Below are positions 21,690 to 33,198 of a DNA stretch of 64,000 nucleotides, one piece after another (the first letter of the stretch is position 1; every line of letters begins with the position of its first letter). The DNA comes from Cervus elaphus (lineage: Eukaryota > Chordata > Mammalia > Artiodactyla > Cervidae). The stretch lies in assembly GCF_910594005.1 (NCBI RefSeq), contig NC_057841.1, forward strand, positions 16,663,001 through 16,727,000, given 5' to 3'. The notes under the pieces are model-generated. The model did no database searches. It was given only the letters and a program-made list of their open reading frames with translations, and had not been told where the DNA came from. A program made the position numbers and the translations under genes.

Positions 21690-22893
21690 CTTAGTGTGGA
21701 GCAGCGAATCCAGCTGCACTCAGCTGTGATCGCCACCCAGTCGGCTTTGCTCAGCAGGGACCAGCACGGCCCAATTCTCACTTGATACCCCCGCCGCTCT
21801 CTGCTCACACATGGGTTAGAGCCTGTTCAACTGTGTTGGATCATTAGTTCATATCAGCGTTTGGTTCTTCAGGAGAGGTGAGATCACACACCCCTCGAAT
21901 TATGTATCAGCAAACTAAAGGTGCTGTATCATGAGAGGTTTCTGTTAGCTGAGCGGAGCTGAATCAAGTTGAGTTTTTGAAAGAAGCCCGATTTCTAAAA
22001 GCTGGAAAATCTACATGACATATGTACACATCAATAGAGATGCTTTTCCCTTCTCACTCCCTATCTATGAATGCCTCTGGGCCATAGTCTTATTCAACTC
22101 AGCTGTCCCCCAAACCTGGCCCATCTGGAGGCTCTGTGCCTGTACCTGCCCCCTCTGCCTACGATCTGCCCTTACTTCCTCCCAGTAACAAAGGTTTGCA
22201 GGGACTTGGCAGGAACCCCGACACTGCTGCCTGGGTACACTGACTGTAATTACAGTAGTTATCATAATGCCTCCTTCAAGACATCCCGCACAATCTCTAT
22301 TCAGCAGCAATTTCTCTGAATGTCTGAGATGAGCGCGGCATCCTTCTTGCTATTCTGATGTGGTATTCCAGGACAACATCAAGTTTTACAGGCATGAAGT
22401 ACCCATAATATCTAGCATATAGTATTCAGTTATTTCTCCCTTTCCCTTGGGGGAAAAAAAAGATGAAATGATGGTGTTTTCAAGTAAGTCACACTACCAC
22501 ATGTGTGCATCTTTGCAGAATAACAGATTTCACATCATTACATCAGACTGAACATGCAATGTTTAGGAAGTTCTCAAATAAAATATCTGATAAAAAAATT
22601 TGTATTAACATTTTTTTAATGTAGCAGTTAACAAGAAAGAGGCTAGAAAATCTTGCAGAAGTAATGTGATAGAGTTATGTTTTGGTGCCATCAGGGCAAT
22701 CTTTGCAGCATAAGACCCCAAAGTGGTAGATGGTTTGAAATTTGTAATAGATGTCTAGTTGTTTTTTTTTTAATATTCCCCATCTATCCTTCAAAAACTT
22801 GTGCAATGAGGGTTCCCAAAGCTTGCATTTCATAAGGCAAGGGTTGAAACTATGCAAATAAATGACTGAGGTCACCACGGGGCTCTCTGAATG
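21690..22893. other. Unique sequence, partly CNE-like
   Basis: No gene or repeat family. The part 22190-22350 keeps CpG sites and a homeodomain-type core (CTGTAATTACAG), which is compatible with a conserved non-coding element but not proof of one. Confidence 0.45.
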
Positions 22894-22950
22894 TTTTTTT
22901 TTTTAATTTATTTATTTTAATTGGATTAATGTTTTGCAGTATTGCTGTAA
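22894..22950 (-). mobile_element. Tiny L1 3' end fragment, antisense
   Basis: A T-run followed by AATTTATTTATTTTAATTGG and TGTTTTGCAGTATTG is the reverse of the extreme L1 3' end. Only about 55 bases are identifiable. Confidence 0.6.
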
Positions 22951-23343
22951 GTAGAGTTGACTTGTCTTCAGGTCTTTTTTCATGTTGAACTGTTTGCATA
23001 ATTGCCTATTTAAAAATAAGCCTGGCTCAGGGAAAAGAGTCATCCTTAATCTGAGTGAGCAGTTTTCCCTATTTTATATTTGGTTGGTCAAATTCCAAGA
23101 AGCTTCTAGATCAGGGAGAGAATTATGGATTGTGCCCTCACAATATTTTCCCCATGTGTCCTATTTCTTGGTTTCATTTATTATTCCAATTATTTAACAA
23201 ATGCGTAAGTATCGACTACTTTTATATGCATCTAGAGATGCAAGATGAATAGGATATATACTGCCTCATGGAACTTAGAATCTAGTAGAGGAAATAGGAA
23301 ATGGGCAAGAAATTACAAGATGTTGAAAAATGCCATAGTGGTG
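22951..23343. other. Unique sequence
   Basis: No gene or repeat was recognised. Confidence 0.5.
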
Positions 23344-23357
23344 TAAGTTCGGTTCTT

Positions 23358-23709
23358 TTTAAAAAAATTTATTCTTAATTGGAAGATAATTGCTTTACAA
23401 TATTGCGCTGGTTTCTGCTCTACATCAGCATGAATCAGCCACAGGTATATATATGCCCCCTTCTTCTTGAACCTCCCTCCGATCTCCTGCCCCAGCCCAC
23501 CCCTCCAGGTTGCTCCATAGCACTGGGCTGAGTTCCCTGTCTCACACGACAGCTTCCCACCGGCTATCTGTTTTACATACGGTCATGTGTGTGTTTCATG
23601 GCTACTCTCTCAATTCCCCCACCCTCTCACTCCCACACTGCATGCACAAGTCTGTTCTCTGTGTCTGTACCTTCACTGTTGCCCTGAAAATCGGCTCATC
23701 AGTACCATC
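23358..23709 (-). mobile_element. L1 3' end, antisense
   Basis: The T-rich tail, TCTTAATTGGAAGATAATTG, CATGAATCAGCCACAGG and the C-rich reverse of the G-rich untranslated region are present. TAAGTTCGGTTCTT (23344-23357) and TAAGTTCCGTTCTT (23710-23723) form a 14-bp target duplication with one mismatch, so the insertion is about 352 bp. Confidence 0.9.
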
Positions 23710-24994
23710 TAAGTTCCGTTCTTAATTCAGAAAATCAAACCAGATTTCTTTAGCAAGTTTTTGTTTTAACTATTTTAATTGACTAGGCTATTTTCTCCTA
23801 GGAATAAAATATCGAGTTAATTCTTCAAAAACACCTTGATCAGTGCTTTACAAATGAGGACGGAGAAATTTAAGGACATTAAAAAAAATCACTTTATAAG
23901 TGTGTTGTGGGAGTGGAGATTGAGGGGAGCAGTGGTCAGAAGGAACTCTCTGGAGAACTCTTGAAAGGGCTGCAGTTCTGAAAAACAGTAAAGGCTTCTC
24001 TAATAGGTTTCCAACCCCTAAGGACCAGAGATCACCTGAATTACTCAGCTCTCTTTTCTTCTATTTTAATGCAAGAGAATGCAGGGTGAGCACATTTCTG
24101 AAGGAACAATGGAGATTAGTTACACCTCACCCTCCCCAGCAATTTTCCTTCTAGCCAAGTAAGTTTCTAGCTAAAGGGAGAAACTTGCAAATAGTTTCCC
24201 AAAATCTTTTTGTGACAAATGATAGCTATATTAACCTGGTGCATAGGTGTGCTAAAATAAAGAATTATTGCATCTACATTGCATTGGATTCTGATATCAT
24301 TCACTCTAGGCAACTCTGGGCTGCCTGCTTTGAAAGGCTTGTGGGCAAACTGTATCAGAAGAGGACTTTTTTTTTTTCTTTTTCCTGATTAAGTCTATAG
24401 CTAGATCATGATTAACTGCTATTGTGGCTGCCTCTTTTCCAAAGTATAGGAAAAGAATGAGCTAAAGTGTGTCTCAAGCGACAGGAGACGTATTGAAAGT
24501 AACACTTCACTACCGAAAATACGGCACTGATCATAAGAATCCTTCCATCAGGCAGTGAATCATTTGCCTAAAAGAATCTTTCAGCTCATGCCTATTTGCT
24601 TCCAGTAGCATCTATAATGATACGCAGTCTCAGCACACCCAGAGACTTTGAAAATCCTTACTCTCAGCATCCCTGTGATTATATATAAATTAATTGATGG
24701 AATTGCTTTGTTATAAGCTGTCAGTCTCTATAAAATACAGTGTATCTGATCAACATTAGACTCCTATTGACAGATAACTCTGTGATAGCGTATCCTTCTA
24801 TTTCTAAATCAGGAATTTCCAAAGTTATTTCAACCGCTTCAAAGTCGTTGAGAAGCCTGTTACAAGGTGAAGCACATCTCTGCTAAATGTTGTGTGCTTT
24901 TTTTCTATACTGAGATGCTTAAATGCACCAGAAATGTCTATATGGGACCTATATGCTTGTATGATACTATCATATTTTGGTCCAATTTAAGAGC

Positions 24995-25052
24995 TTATAT
25001 ATATATATATGTATATACATACGTATATGTATGTATGTATATATATATATAA
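24995..25052 (+). repeat. (TA)n / (TATG)n microsatellite
   Basis: Alternating TA runs interrupted by GTATGTATGTAT units. Confidence 0.92.
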
Positions 25053-25093
25053 TTTATAAATATTTACCAAAAACAATTCAGTCCATTTGAAAG

Positions 25094-25176
25094 ATTTTCA
25101 GTTACACTAGGTGTCAGTTTTTTTTGTTTTTTTTTCAGTTTTTTTTGTCAGTAATTTTCAGTTACTTCAGGTGTCA
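25094..25176 (-). repeat. T-rich block between 23-bp direct repeats
   Basis: ATTTTCAGTTACACTAGGTG plus TCA (25094-25116) and ATTTTCAGTTACTTCAGGTG plus TCA (25154-25176) flank a 37-nt block that is nearly all T. This fits a poly(A)-only retroinsertion on the minus strand with its target duplication. A local tandem duplication is the alternative. Confidence 0.7.
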
Positions 25177-25776
25177 AAATGGGATTTTTTTGCACCATCT
25201 AAAATAATCATTCAACCTTTTTTTCCCTCTCAATAAAAGATAAAAGTAAAAAGAATATGGCCTGACTAATAAGTGAAAACAGAAAAGGGACACATTAATA
25301 GTTTGGCTTTGTGTGTGTATGGACTGGGATATTAATTCTTGTAAACCAGGAAGGGAAAACCATATCCTTTTGAGATAGTCTGGGGGCAGAATGGGAAATA
25401 CACATTCTTCCAGCAGTGAGATCTTGCATGACTGTGGCTCTTGGCTTGGTCTGGGGTTACGAATGTGAAACATTGGCAGAGCTATATGAAGTAAATCCCA
25501 GAGGCAGTGTTTCAGCCTCCTAAGCTATAAATAAGCTGGTCTGAGTCAGCCCATGGTTTCTGTGGGCATTTCCCAGCCTCTTTCCTGAGTACTTCACTTC
25601 TAACCATGCTGAAAGCTCATCTGATTAATAGCTACATATAGGTTATCACATAATTGCAGTTGGAAACAATTGAATGTTTATTTTTATCTATAAAAAAAAC
25701 TTCATAGGGGAAAATTCTAGTCTGGTCTTTAAAGGTACACTTCAGAGGATCTCAACAATGGTGTCCACCTTAACAG

Positions 25777-26000
25777 GGTCTTTCCTAGTGGCTCAGACTG
25801 TAAGGAATCTGCCTGCAGGGCAAGAGACCAGGGTTCAATCCCTGGGTTCAATCCCCGGGTTGGAAAGACCCCCTGGAGAAGGGAATGACTACCCACCCCA
25901 ATATTCTTGCCTGGAGAATTCCATGGACAGAGGAGACATGGGCTACATCCATGGGGTCTGAAAGAATCAGAAAGACAACTGATTGACTAACATGTTCACC
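25777..26000 (+). mobile_element. Bov-tA SINE, sense, with a small internal duplication
   Basis: From GGTCTTTCCTAGTGGCTCAG to GATTGACTAACATGTTCACC. The B-box region is duplicated: GGGTTCAATCCCT is followed at once by GGGTTCAATCCCC. CCACCTTAACAG (25765-25776) and TCACCTAACAG (26001-26011) look like a decayed target duplication. Confidence 0.88.
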
Positions 26001-26011
26001 TCACCTAACAG

Positions 26012-27607
26012 TAACTCAAAAATCATTATTCGTTATTAAAAAACAAAGCTTAGCTTAGAGTTCCTTGTATTTTGAACAAAACTTATTTTAAAATTTATCG
26101 TGTTAATATAAAACATCTTCATTTACTCACCTTGTCTTTAGAAATCAGAACACTGGAAATATAAAGGAAATGAAAACTTTTAAAGCTACAAAATAAAGCA
26201 AAAATATTTCTCTTTTGCTGTACACACACACACATATATAACTAGGCAATTTACAAAAATAATTTAAAATGATTGATTTTTACTCTAAGGATTATACAGG
26301 AATCCCAAATCAAAATATAGAAAATTTGTGATTAAACTCCCTGCTTCATATCTAGATTGCATGGAATTTAAAATTAGTTATTCAGCATTATTCAGATCAA
26401 TTTTGCAATGAATTTTCTCATAACACATGATCTGTATACAATACATCCCCCATAGTTCTATTTCTTTTTAAACCCCATATATTCCATTTATTCACAAAAT
26501 ACCTAAAATTAACTACCAAGAAAGACTCTTTCTATAATATCTTTAATTCCTTTTTTAATTCCTGAAAAACAAAGAAGATGGAAGGGAAAGTATTTGAACC
26601 AAATCATATAGCAAAACTAACTGCTTCTCTCTTGAAGGCACCACCTCTAAATAAACACTTATGCAGGCGGGATGGGAATTTTCAGGCCATCTTTTATGCA
26701 TGAGTAAGAGTGTTCAGTGCACTAAGCTCAAAAAAGAAAAACTGAGGATTTATATGAATATATAGCAGCTTAAAATATAGAGTAGAGATCTGGGGAAGAG
26801 AAAAAAAGTCCAGTGAAAGAGGCGTTAAGATTACCCTTGGCAGCAAAAAACACATTATCATGAAAAAGAGTGAATGAGCTCTGTGTGCTTCATGCTGCAC
26901 CTCCTTCTCTGTCTGCTGGTGCCTGTATCTATGGCACGTGGACACAGTAAACTACATTTACTGCCTCTGGAAGCGCAAAAGGCCCAAGAACTTGATTCTT
27001 CATCCATCAGACCCAGAGGTGACTGAATACTGGGGGACGGGTAAGATCTTTTCCGAGGAGGAAATGAAAGCAAGATTTCTGCTGCTATCATGAAAGGAAG
27101 ATTAGAAATGAGGCAAGAGAACTTTATTTCTTCCAAAGGCAGAGAAACTAGAGCTACAGCAAACCTCCTCCAAGTAATGAGTTTCACGGCCCCCAAGGAA
27201 TGGCTTTTCAAGGTCAGAGATGAGCTAGGATTACTGCAACAAAATCTTAGAGTCAGATTTTCTCAGTCTTGAATCTACAACAGAGATTGTTCATTTCACC
27301 ATCCAGAAATGTGAAGACATTTGGGGATGGATTAGAAGTCAATTGAAGCAGGGCAAACTTTGAAATACTGAGTATTAGAACTGAAAGGACACATGAAGAC
27401 CATTGAACGCCACCATCTTTACCTTACAGGTGAGACCACTGAAACCCAGATGCCCGGTGTCTGGTGTTGTGTTCTGCACCAGAAAGCCCTGGCACAGCCA
27501 GTGAAGGCTACTAGAAAGTGGTGAGGCTACTGTAACAGGAACTGCGAGTGAAATAATGGGACTATTTTGGTTATTTATCCAAATGCACAGGAGGTATAGT
27601 CAGTCAG
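26012..27607. other. Mostly unique sequence
   Basis: No gene is recognised. Short frames on both strands at 26858-27272 have no domain. An old repeat-like fragment at 27365 is listed separately. Confidence 0.5.
27365..27460. mobile_element. Possible ancient mammalian repeat fragment
   Basis: TATTAGAACTGAAAGGACAC then ACCTTACAGGTGAGACCACT and GAAACCCAGATG resembles an old mammalian repeat with the motif TTTTACAGATGAGGAAACTG. It is too short to place in a family. Confidence 0.3.
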
Positions 27608-27862
27608 TCAGTTCAGTCGCTCAGTCGTGTCTGACTCTTTGCGACCCCACGAACCACAGCATGCCAGGCCTCCCTGTCCATCACCAACTCCTGGAGTCCA
27701 CCCAAACCCACGTTCATTGAGTTGGTGATGCCATCCAGCCATCTCATCCTCTGTCGTCCCCTTCTCCTCCCGCCCTCAATCTTTCCCAGCATCAGGGTCT
27801 TATCAAATGAGTCAGCTCTTTGCATCAGGTGGCCAAAGTATTGGAGTTTCAGCTTCAACAAC
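27608..27862 (-). mobile_element. BovB LINE 3' fragment, antisense
   Basis: The reverse strand (inside the frame 27613-28104) reads RGRQRMRWLDGITNSMNVGL and ends at GVAKSQTRLSD, the C-terminus of the BovB protein. The rest of that 163-codon frame is unique sequence read through by chance. The fragment is 5'-truncated at about 255 bp. Confidence 0.9.
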
Positions 27863-28581
27863 CACACCATAAATGCCAGTGGAATGGGACAAAACAGTAA
27901 CATTGTACTGGAAGAGACAGATGTTCCTATGTATATCTTCTGAATAATATTCATGCAAAAGGGTAGAAACACCTTTATTGAGACCAGTCCTCTTGAATTT
28001 CCAAAGGACTCCCCACCACATACTTCAATTTGAAGGGCACTGACAGTCCCAAATTGTCCCCCAAAGGTCTGCCTCACCAGTTGGCCAGGTGACTCTAATA
28101 TCAAGCCTCAGATCCACTCATTTATATTGATAATTACCTGAAGAATATCTATGTTAAAATGCAATTACATTATCCCAAAATATAGTAGATGACCTGATTA
28201 GCCCTCAAGACAACACTAGCTTGGATTCATTTATAAGTTTAGCAGACTATCCACCAGCAGAATCATCCCTGAGGGAATGCTTCTTGGACAGAAGTTTTGA
28301 CAAAAAGGAGTTGGGAAAGGTCATAGACACAGGACATGCCCTGCCTGAGGTGAACATTGGGTAGTTCCAGGTCAGAGTCCAAGGCCCCAAGGAGCCATCA
28401 AACAGCCCTCTGACTTCACATTTCACTTTCTGAGGCTCGCTTTCATCTGGAACTTGAGGCCAACAAATTGCAACTCAAAGTGTTTGTAAAATGATTTAAT
28501 AGAACCACAAGCAACAAGTCCAGAGCCACAAGGTAACTCAAAGAAACTTCAGGACACCCTTCATTAATGGATCTTTTGTCT
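27863..28581. other. Unique sequence
   Basis: No gene or repeat was recognised. Confidence 0.5.
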
Positions 28582-28590
28582 ATGAGGTCA

Positions 28591-28809
28591 CAAGTGAAAT
28601 GAAGTATTAGTCGCTCAGTCATGTCTGACTCTTTGTGACCCCATGGACTGTAGCCTGCCCAGGCTCCTCTGTCCATGGAATTCTCCAGGCAAGAATACTG
28701 CAGTGGGTAGCCATTCCCTTCTCCAGAAGATCTTCCCAACCCAGGGACTGAACCTGGGTCTCCTGCATTGCAGGCATATTTTTTACCCTCTGAGACTCCA
28801 GGGAAGCCC
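28591..28809 (-). mobile_element. Bov-tA SINE, antisense
   Basis: The reverse of the family, from TATTAGTCGCTCAGTCATG to ACTCCAGGGAAGCCC. ATGAGGTCA flanks it at 28582-28590 and 28810-28818, a perfect 9-bp target duplication. Confidence 0.92.
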
Positions 28810-28819
28810 ATGAGGTCAT

Positions 28820-29162
28820 AACCTGATTGTAATAAGAACTCAGGGCAAAAACAAAATCAAAATTCCCTCCTGAATTTCACCAACTTGGCCCAACATGAGA
28901 GCTAACCCTGGAAAGAGAACTATGATATATCAAGGTTAAAAGCAAAAACAGCTAATCACCGTCTACCACCCCACTTTCCCAAAACTTGGAGCAAGCAATG
29001 TTCCTTCAGTAAGTGAAGACTACTTTCTAATAAATATTTAAAATATTGCCCTTAGGTAAAACAATTCCTCTTCCCAAAGAATTTCCAAAAGAAGAAGTTT
29101 CTAAAACATCCAGAGGTATAAAACTGCACTATTCTTAAAATTTCCTTATTTAAAAACTTCTT
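28820..29162. other. Unique sequence
   Basis: No gene or repeat was recognised. Confidence 0.5.
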
Positions 29163-29285
29163 TAGGACTTCTATCATGGTCCAGTGGTTAAGGCTCCATC
29201 CTTCTAGTGGAAGGGGCATGGGTTCGATCCCTGGTTGGGAAACTAAGATCTCAAATGCCACACAGTGTGGCAAAAATTTAATTAA
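29163..29285 (+). mobile_element. CHR-type SINE, sense
   Basis: TAGGACTTCTATCATGGTCC, the B-box-like GGGTTCGATCCCTGG and AAACTAAGATCTCAAATGCC follow the CHR order. TTTAAAAACTTCTT upstream and TTAAAAATGCTTCTC downstream suggest a target duplication with a short indel. Confidence 0.82.
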
Positions 29286-29792
29286 TTAGTTAAAAATGCT
29301 TCTCTGTTGTCGATGCTAGGACCTTTGAGAGCACTTCCAACCTACTCTCTGGACTTTGACATCTCCTTTCCCAGAATTATTAATCATCCCCAAAGTGCAG
29401 GAGAATAGTGAAACACCAGTGGCATTTTCCAAAAAATGGAGATGAAAAGCAGAAGCATAGGAAAAGTCAATGACTTGAGATCTCGAATCTAGAAGAGGCA
29501 AGCAGGGATACATGATTACAAAGAAAAGGCCCAATTTGACTCTTCAGTAACGTAAAGTTCAAACATCCGGATTTTCTGAAAATTAAGAGTGTCATTTATC
29601 TCATGTACTGTCAACATCATGTTGTTCAACAGAGTCACACAAATGAATCAACTGATAACTAGGATTCAAGTAGTCTATTTTTCAGGAATTTCATAGCAGA
29701 TCATGCTCAGTTCATACAGGTTAGTCTTTTTGCTATCAATCCCAGAAATAAAAGTTTTATTACAGGAAAAATATACACAAATTTTGACAGAC
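29286..29792. other. Unique sequence
   Basis: No gene or repeat was recognised. Confidence 0.5.
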
Positions 29793-29806
29793 ATAATTAC
29801 TTATAT

Positions 29807-30021
29807 AGGCTTCCCTGGTGGCCCAGTGGTTAAGAATCTGCCTGCAATGCAGGAGACACAGGTTCGATCCCTGGGTTGGGAAGATTCCCTGGAGAAGGAG
29901 AAGGCAATCCACTCCGGTATTCTTGCCTGGGAAATCCCATGGATGGAGAAGCCTGGTGGGCTAATGTCACGGGGTCACAAAGAGTTGGACACGACTTAGA
30001 GACTAAACAGCCACAGCAGCA
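29807..30021 (+). mobile_element. Bov-tA SINE, sense
   Basis: A near-consensus copy from AGGCTTCCCTGGTGGCCC to ACAGCCACAGCAGCA. ATAATTACTTATAT (29793-29806) and ACAATTACTAATAT (30022-30035) form a 14-bp target duplication with two mismatches. Confidence 0.93.
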
Positions 30022-30183
30022 ACAATTACTAATATTGCAGAGTTTCAACAAAATGAATTCTAAAATAATTTCTTCAAACTTTGAGACAGGAAGACGGCTC
30101 TATAGATATGTAAGTTATTGTTAGGTAAATGGACAGGTACCAGTACTTTGCCAATTATTATTTCACTTCATTACGTCTAAATA

Positions 30184-30230
30184 GCATCCCATCTCTTTTT
30201 TTTTTTTTTTTTTTTTGCATCCCATCTCTT
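30184..30230 (-). repeat. Poly-T run between perfect 13-bp direct repeats
   Basis: GCATCCCATCTCT occurs at 30184-30196 and again at 30217-30229, separated only by a T20 run. This is the structure expected of a poly(A)-only retroinsertion on the minus strand. Confidence 0.8.
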
Positions 30231-30321
30231 ACAATTGCATTTTTGAACATTGATTGAGGGTAAATATGCTCTAAACTATATATTATTTAATATAACTAGC
30301 TCCACCCTCATGCTGATAATA

Positions 30322-30575
30322 TTCAGTTCAGTCAATCCATCATGTCCGACTCTTTGCAACCCCCATGGACTGCAGCACAACAGGCTTCCCTGTCCATCAC
30401 CAGCTCCTGGAGACTGCTCAGACTTGTGTCCATCAAGTCAGTAATGCCGTCCAACCATTTCATCCTCTGTCATCCCCTTCTCCTCCTGCCTTCAATCTTT
30501 CCCAGCATCAGGGTCTTTTCCAATGAGTCAGTTCTTTGCATCAGGTGGCCAAAATATTGGAATTTCAGCTTCAGC
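30322..30575 (-). mobile_element. BovB LINE 3' fragment, antisense
   Basis: It runs from TTCAGTTCAGTCAATCCATC to CCAAAATATTGGAATTTCAG, the LINE 3' end and the C-terminal coding region in reverse, truncated at about 255 bp. Confidence 0.88.
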
Positions 30576-31429
30576 TGCTGCTATTAAGAGCTGTTAATGT
30601 TAACTCTCAGTTGGTTTATAAATGTTATCTTACACTCGAGAATCTTAAAATCATAACTTGGTAACTAGTGTTATCTACTCCCCTGCCTCAGTCTCCCAAA
30701 CCATATATTTACACATTGTTTTTTAAAAGTGTTTGAAAGTGTGTTTCAGAAGTTGAACTTCTGAAAGTTCAATCCAGAAACAACTTGTATATGATTTGAG
30801 AACCCAAAAGAGAAAAAACGTATATATACTAAAGTAATTCCTTTAAAGTGGCACCTTCTACTTAATAAATTATCCTTACAGAGGTTTGAAATTAAGTTTA
30901 ATCTGTAATCCTTAAGAAATATTTCACTCTATAAGAAATGCAATTATAATTGCAATATTTGGGCATTCATTTAAATTCACAACTGGTCCTACTCTCCTCC
31001 TTTGCAGTTTGACTTCTTTTAAGGAAAAAAATCCATTTTTTATCTGTCTCTTATGGGAATTGGGATTATTCATTTTATTTATTTATGAATTCATATTCTG
31101 GGCCTTTTTCTCCATAGGGTAGACAATCTTTTACAAGTAATATTCTCAAATTTTAATCAACTATAACTTCTGACAATACTCTGAGGAACTTTGTATCTAA
31201 TTTTTTATTCAGCCTTACACTTTTCCTATTCTATGCAACATGGGGAGATGTTGAAAAATGGAAATAGGAAAGTTGAAGGATTTCATTCTGTTCCCTTAAG
31301 CCTATAAGACAGAGCAGGGCAACAAATCTTAGGTGTACTCCAACCATGAAACAAAGATGGGGAGGCAGATCAGAAGAAAGTCAGGAAAGGCTGTTCAAAA
31401 GAGAAAAATCTGACTACAAGTAGTTAATG
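30576..31429. other. Unique AT-rich sequence
   Basis: No gene or repeat family. A 23-bp palindrome at 30744 is listed separately. Confidence 0.5.
30744..30766. repeat. Perfect 23-bp palindrome
   Basis: TTTCAGAAGTT, one central G, then AACTTCTGAAA: two 11-base arms that are exact reverse complements. It could be a cruciform or a dimeric protein site. No neighbour explains it. Confidence 0.85.
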
Positions 31430-31990
31430 ATGCCATATACCAACAGTGACCAGAGTTCCTTTTGCCCAGCACATCCTGTCTGGCATTCACCACAGAAACA
31501 CATCACAAGGCATACGAAAACCTAAAAACACAGTTTGAAGAGACTGACAGGCATCAGAACCAGGCTCACAAAGGGCCGAGATTAACATAGCAGGAATTTA
31601 AAGTGATTATGATTAATGTGCTAAGAGCACTCATGAAGCAAATAGACAACATGCAGGAATAATTGGGCAAAGTAAGCAACATGCATGCTCAGTCACTCAG
31701 CCGTGTCCAACTCTTTGATACCCTTTAGGCTGCAGCCTGCAAGGTTCCTCTGTCCTCGGCGTATTTCAAGCAAGAGTACTGGAGTGGGTTGCCATTCCCT
31801 TCTCCAGGGAGTCTTCTCGACACGGGGATCGAACTCACGTCTCTTACACCTCCTACACTGGCAGGTGGATTCTTTCCCACTGAGCCACCTGGGAAGCCCC
31901 CAATGTAAGCAGAGAGATGGGAGATTATAAAAAGGAATCAGAAGGCTATGCTAGAGATCAAAAATACTGTTGCAGAAAGACAGGTGTAAG
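31430..31990 (+). mobile_element. Old L1M fragment (ORF1 upstream region), sense, split by a Bov-tA
   Basis: CAGTTTGAAGAGACTGACAG, GCAGGAATTTAAAGTGATTA, GATTAATGTGCTAAGAGC and, after the SINE, GCAGAGAGATGGGAGATTAT and CTAGAGATCAAAAATACTGT follow the region around the start of ORF1 in old mammalian L1M. It is unusual here because it is a 5' rather than 3' piece. Confidence 0.72.
31685..31899 (-). mobile_element. Bov-tA SINE, antisense, inside L1M
   Basis: The reverse of the family, from GCTCAGTCACTCAGCCGTG to GAGCCACCTGGGAAGCCC. The L1M sequence resumes after it, with AAGTAAGCA before (31670-31678) and ATGTAAGCA after (31903-31911) as a likely target duplication. Confidence 0.9.
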
Positions 31991-32691
31991 GCAAAGAGAA
32001 TGTACAGGGTCCTCCTTCCTTCTCAACACGCCCTGTTCCTCAAAACCTTTGCAGGGTTGGTTTAGAAGAAGCATCAGTTAGGGCTGTGGAAGAAGCGATT
32101 CACAGCAACCATACTAAGCGAAGTCTGGTCCTTTTGACCAGGGCAGCAAGCTCTGCATCCACACTCCTGTGATCCCCACACCCCCCGCCTTGTGCCTTCA
32201 TTAGGCTCTGCTACCTGGATAATTGATGGGAGGGAGACACTGAGGACAAGAGCTCTGCTTGGTGAAGCATTTCATAACTGCTGCTTGCACACTGTCCAGG
32301 CGAATTACGCCATCAATTGTGGGAGCTCCTACTTATTATCGCTAATTGCTGCCGAGAGCATGATGCTGACCAGTGCAGAGCAGCTACTGAAACAAGGAGG
32401 GGAAGGCCAGGAGCGTCTAATGGTTTATGGAGACCATCAGGAAATTCTGTGAAGAGAATCAATTTCCCTGTAACTATCAGCCTGATAATAGCAAAAGGCG
32501 CTCCGGTTTTTATAGTAAGTAAAGGCCTCCTGAGGACGAATCGTTAACTCCTTACAGAAACTTGCCCTCTAAAGTAAGTTATTTATTGTACACTATTGCT
32601 TGTCCTCACACATGCGCCTCGACTCACAAATGAATTTTCCAAAACTGGATCCCTGTAAGGATACAAGAATCCCAGTGACTTAAAGATATTG
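31991..32691. other. Unique sequence, candidate conserved non-coding element
   Basis: No repeat was recognised. The part 32270-32550 keeps CpG sites and several homeodomain-like TAAT/ATTA cores (GGCGAATTACGCCATC, ATTATCGCTAATTGCTG) in an otherwise CpG-poor landscape. An 86-codon frame at 32192-32452 has no known domain. Function, if any, is more likely regulatory. Confidence 0.45.
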
Positions 32692-33198
32692 CTTGTTGTT
32701 GTTCAATTGCTGAGCCGTGTCCAACTCTTTGCGACCCCATGGACTGGAGCACAGCCGGCCTCCCTGTCCTTCACCATCTCCCAGAGTTTGCTGAAACTCA
32801 TGTCCATCTAGTCAGTAACGCCATGCAACCGTCTCATCCTCCATTGCCTCCTTCTCATCCTATCCTCAACCTTTTCCAGCATCAAGGTCTTTTCCAGTGA
32901 GACTGTTCTTGGCATCAGGTGGCCAAAGCATTGGAGCTTCAGCTTCAGCATCAGTCCTTGCAATGAATATTCAGGGTTGATTTCCTTTAGGACTGACTCG
33001 TTTGATCTCCTTGCTGTCCAAGGGACTCTCAAGAGTCTTCTCCAACATCACAGTTCGAAAACATCAATTCTTTGATACTCAACCTTGTTTATAGTTCAAC
33101 TCTTACATCCATACATGACTACTGGAAAAACCATAGCTTTGACTATATGGACTTTTGTCGGCAAAGTGATGGCTCTGCTTTTTAATAAGCTGTCTTAA
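32692..33198 (-). mobile_element. BovB LINE 3' fragment, antisense
   Basis: About 500 bp, the second-longest BovB piece. It starts at GTTGTTGTTCAATTGCTGAG (LINE 3' end) and runs back into the reverse-transcriptase frame to GCTTTTTAATAAGCTGTC. The reverse frame at 32808-33032 contains VPWTARRSNESVLKEINPEY. It is interrupted and 5'-truncated. Confidence 0.9.

Larger units (their letters stand above)
23724..25764. other. Unique AT-rich sequence
   Basis: About 2 kb without a recognised gene or repeat family. The TA-rich microsatellite and the T-tract duplication near 25.0-25.2 kb are listed separately. Confidence 0.5.

Noticed and set aside
27613..28104. 163-codon open frame on the minus strand
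   Set aside because: The C-terminal third is a BovB fragment and the rest is a chance read-through of unique DNA. The catalytic domains are absent.
30744..30766. Heat-shock or STAT element
   Set aside because: The TTC/GAA spacing is one base, not the two (heat-shock) or three (STAT) needed.
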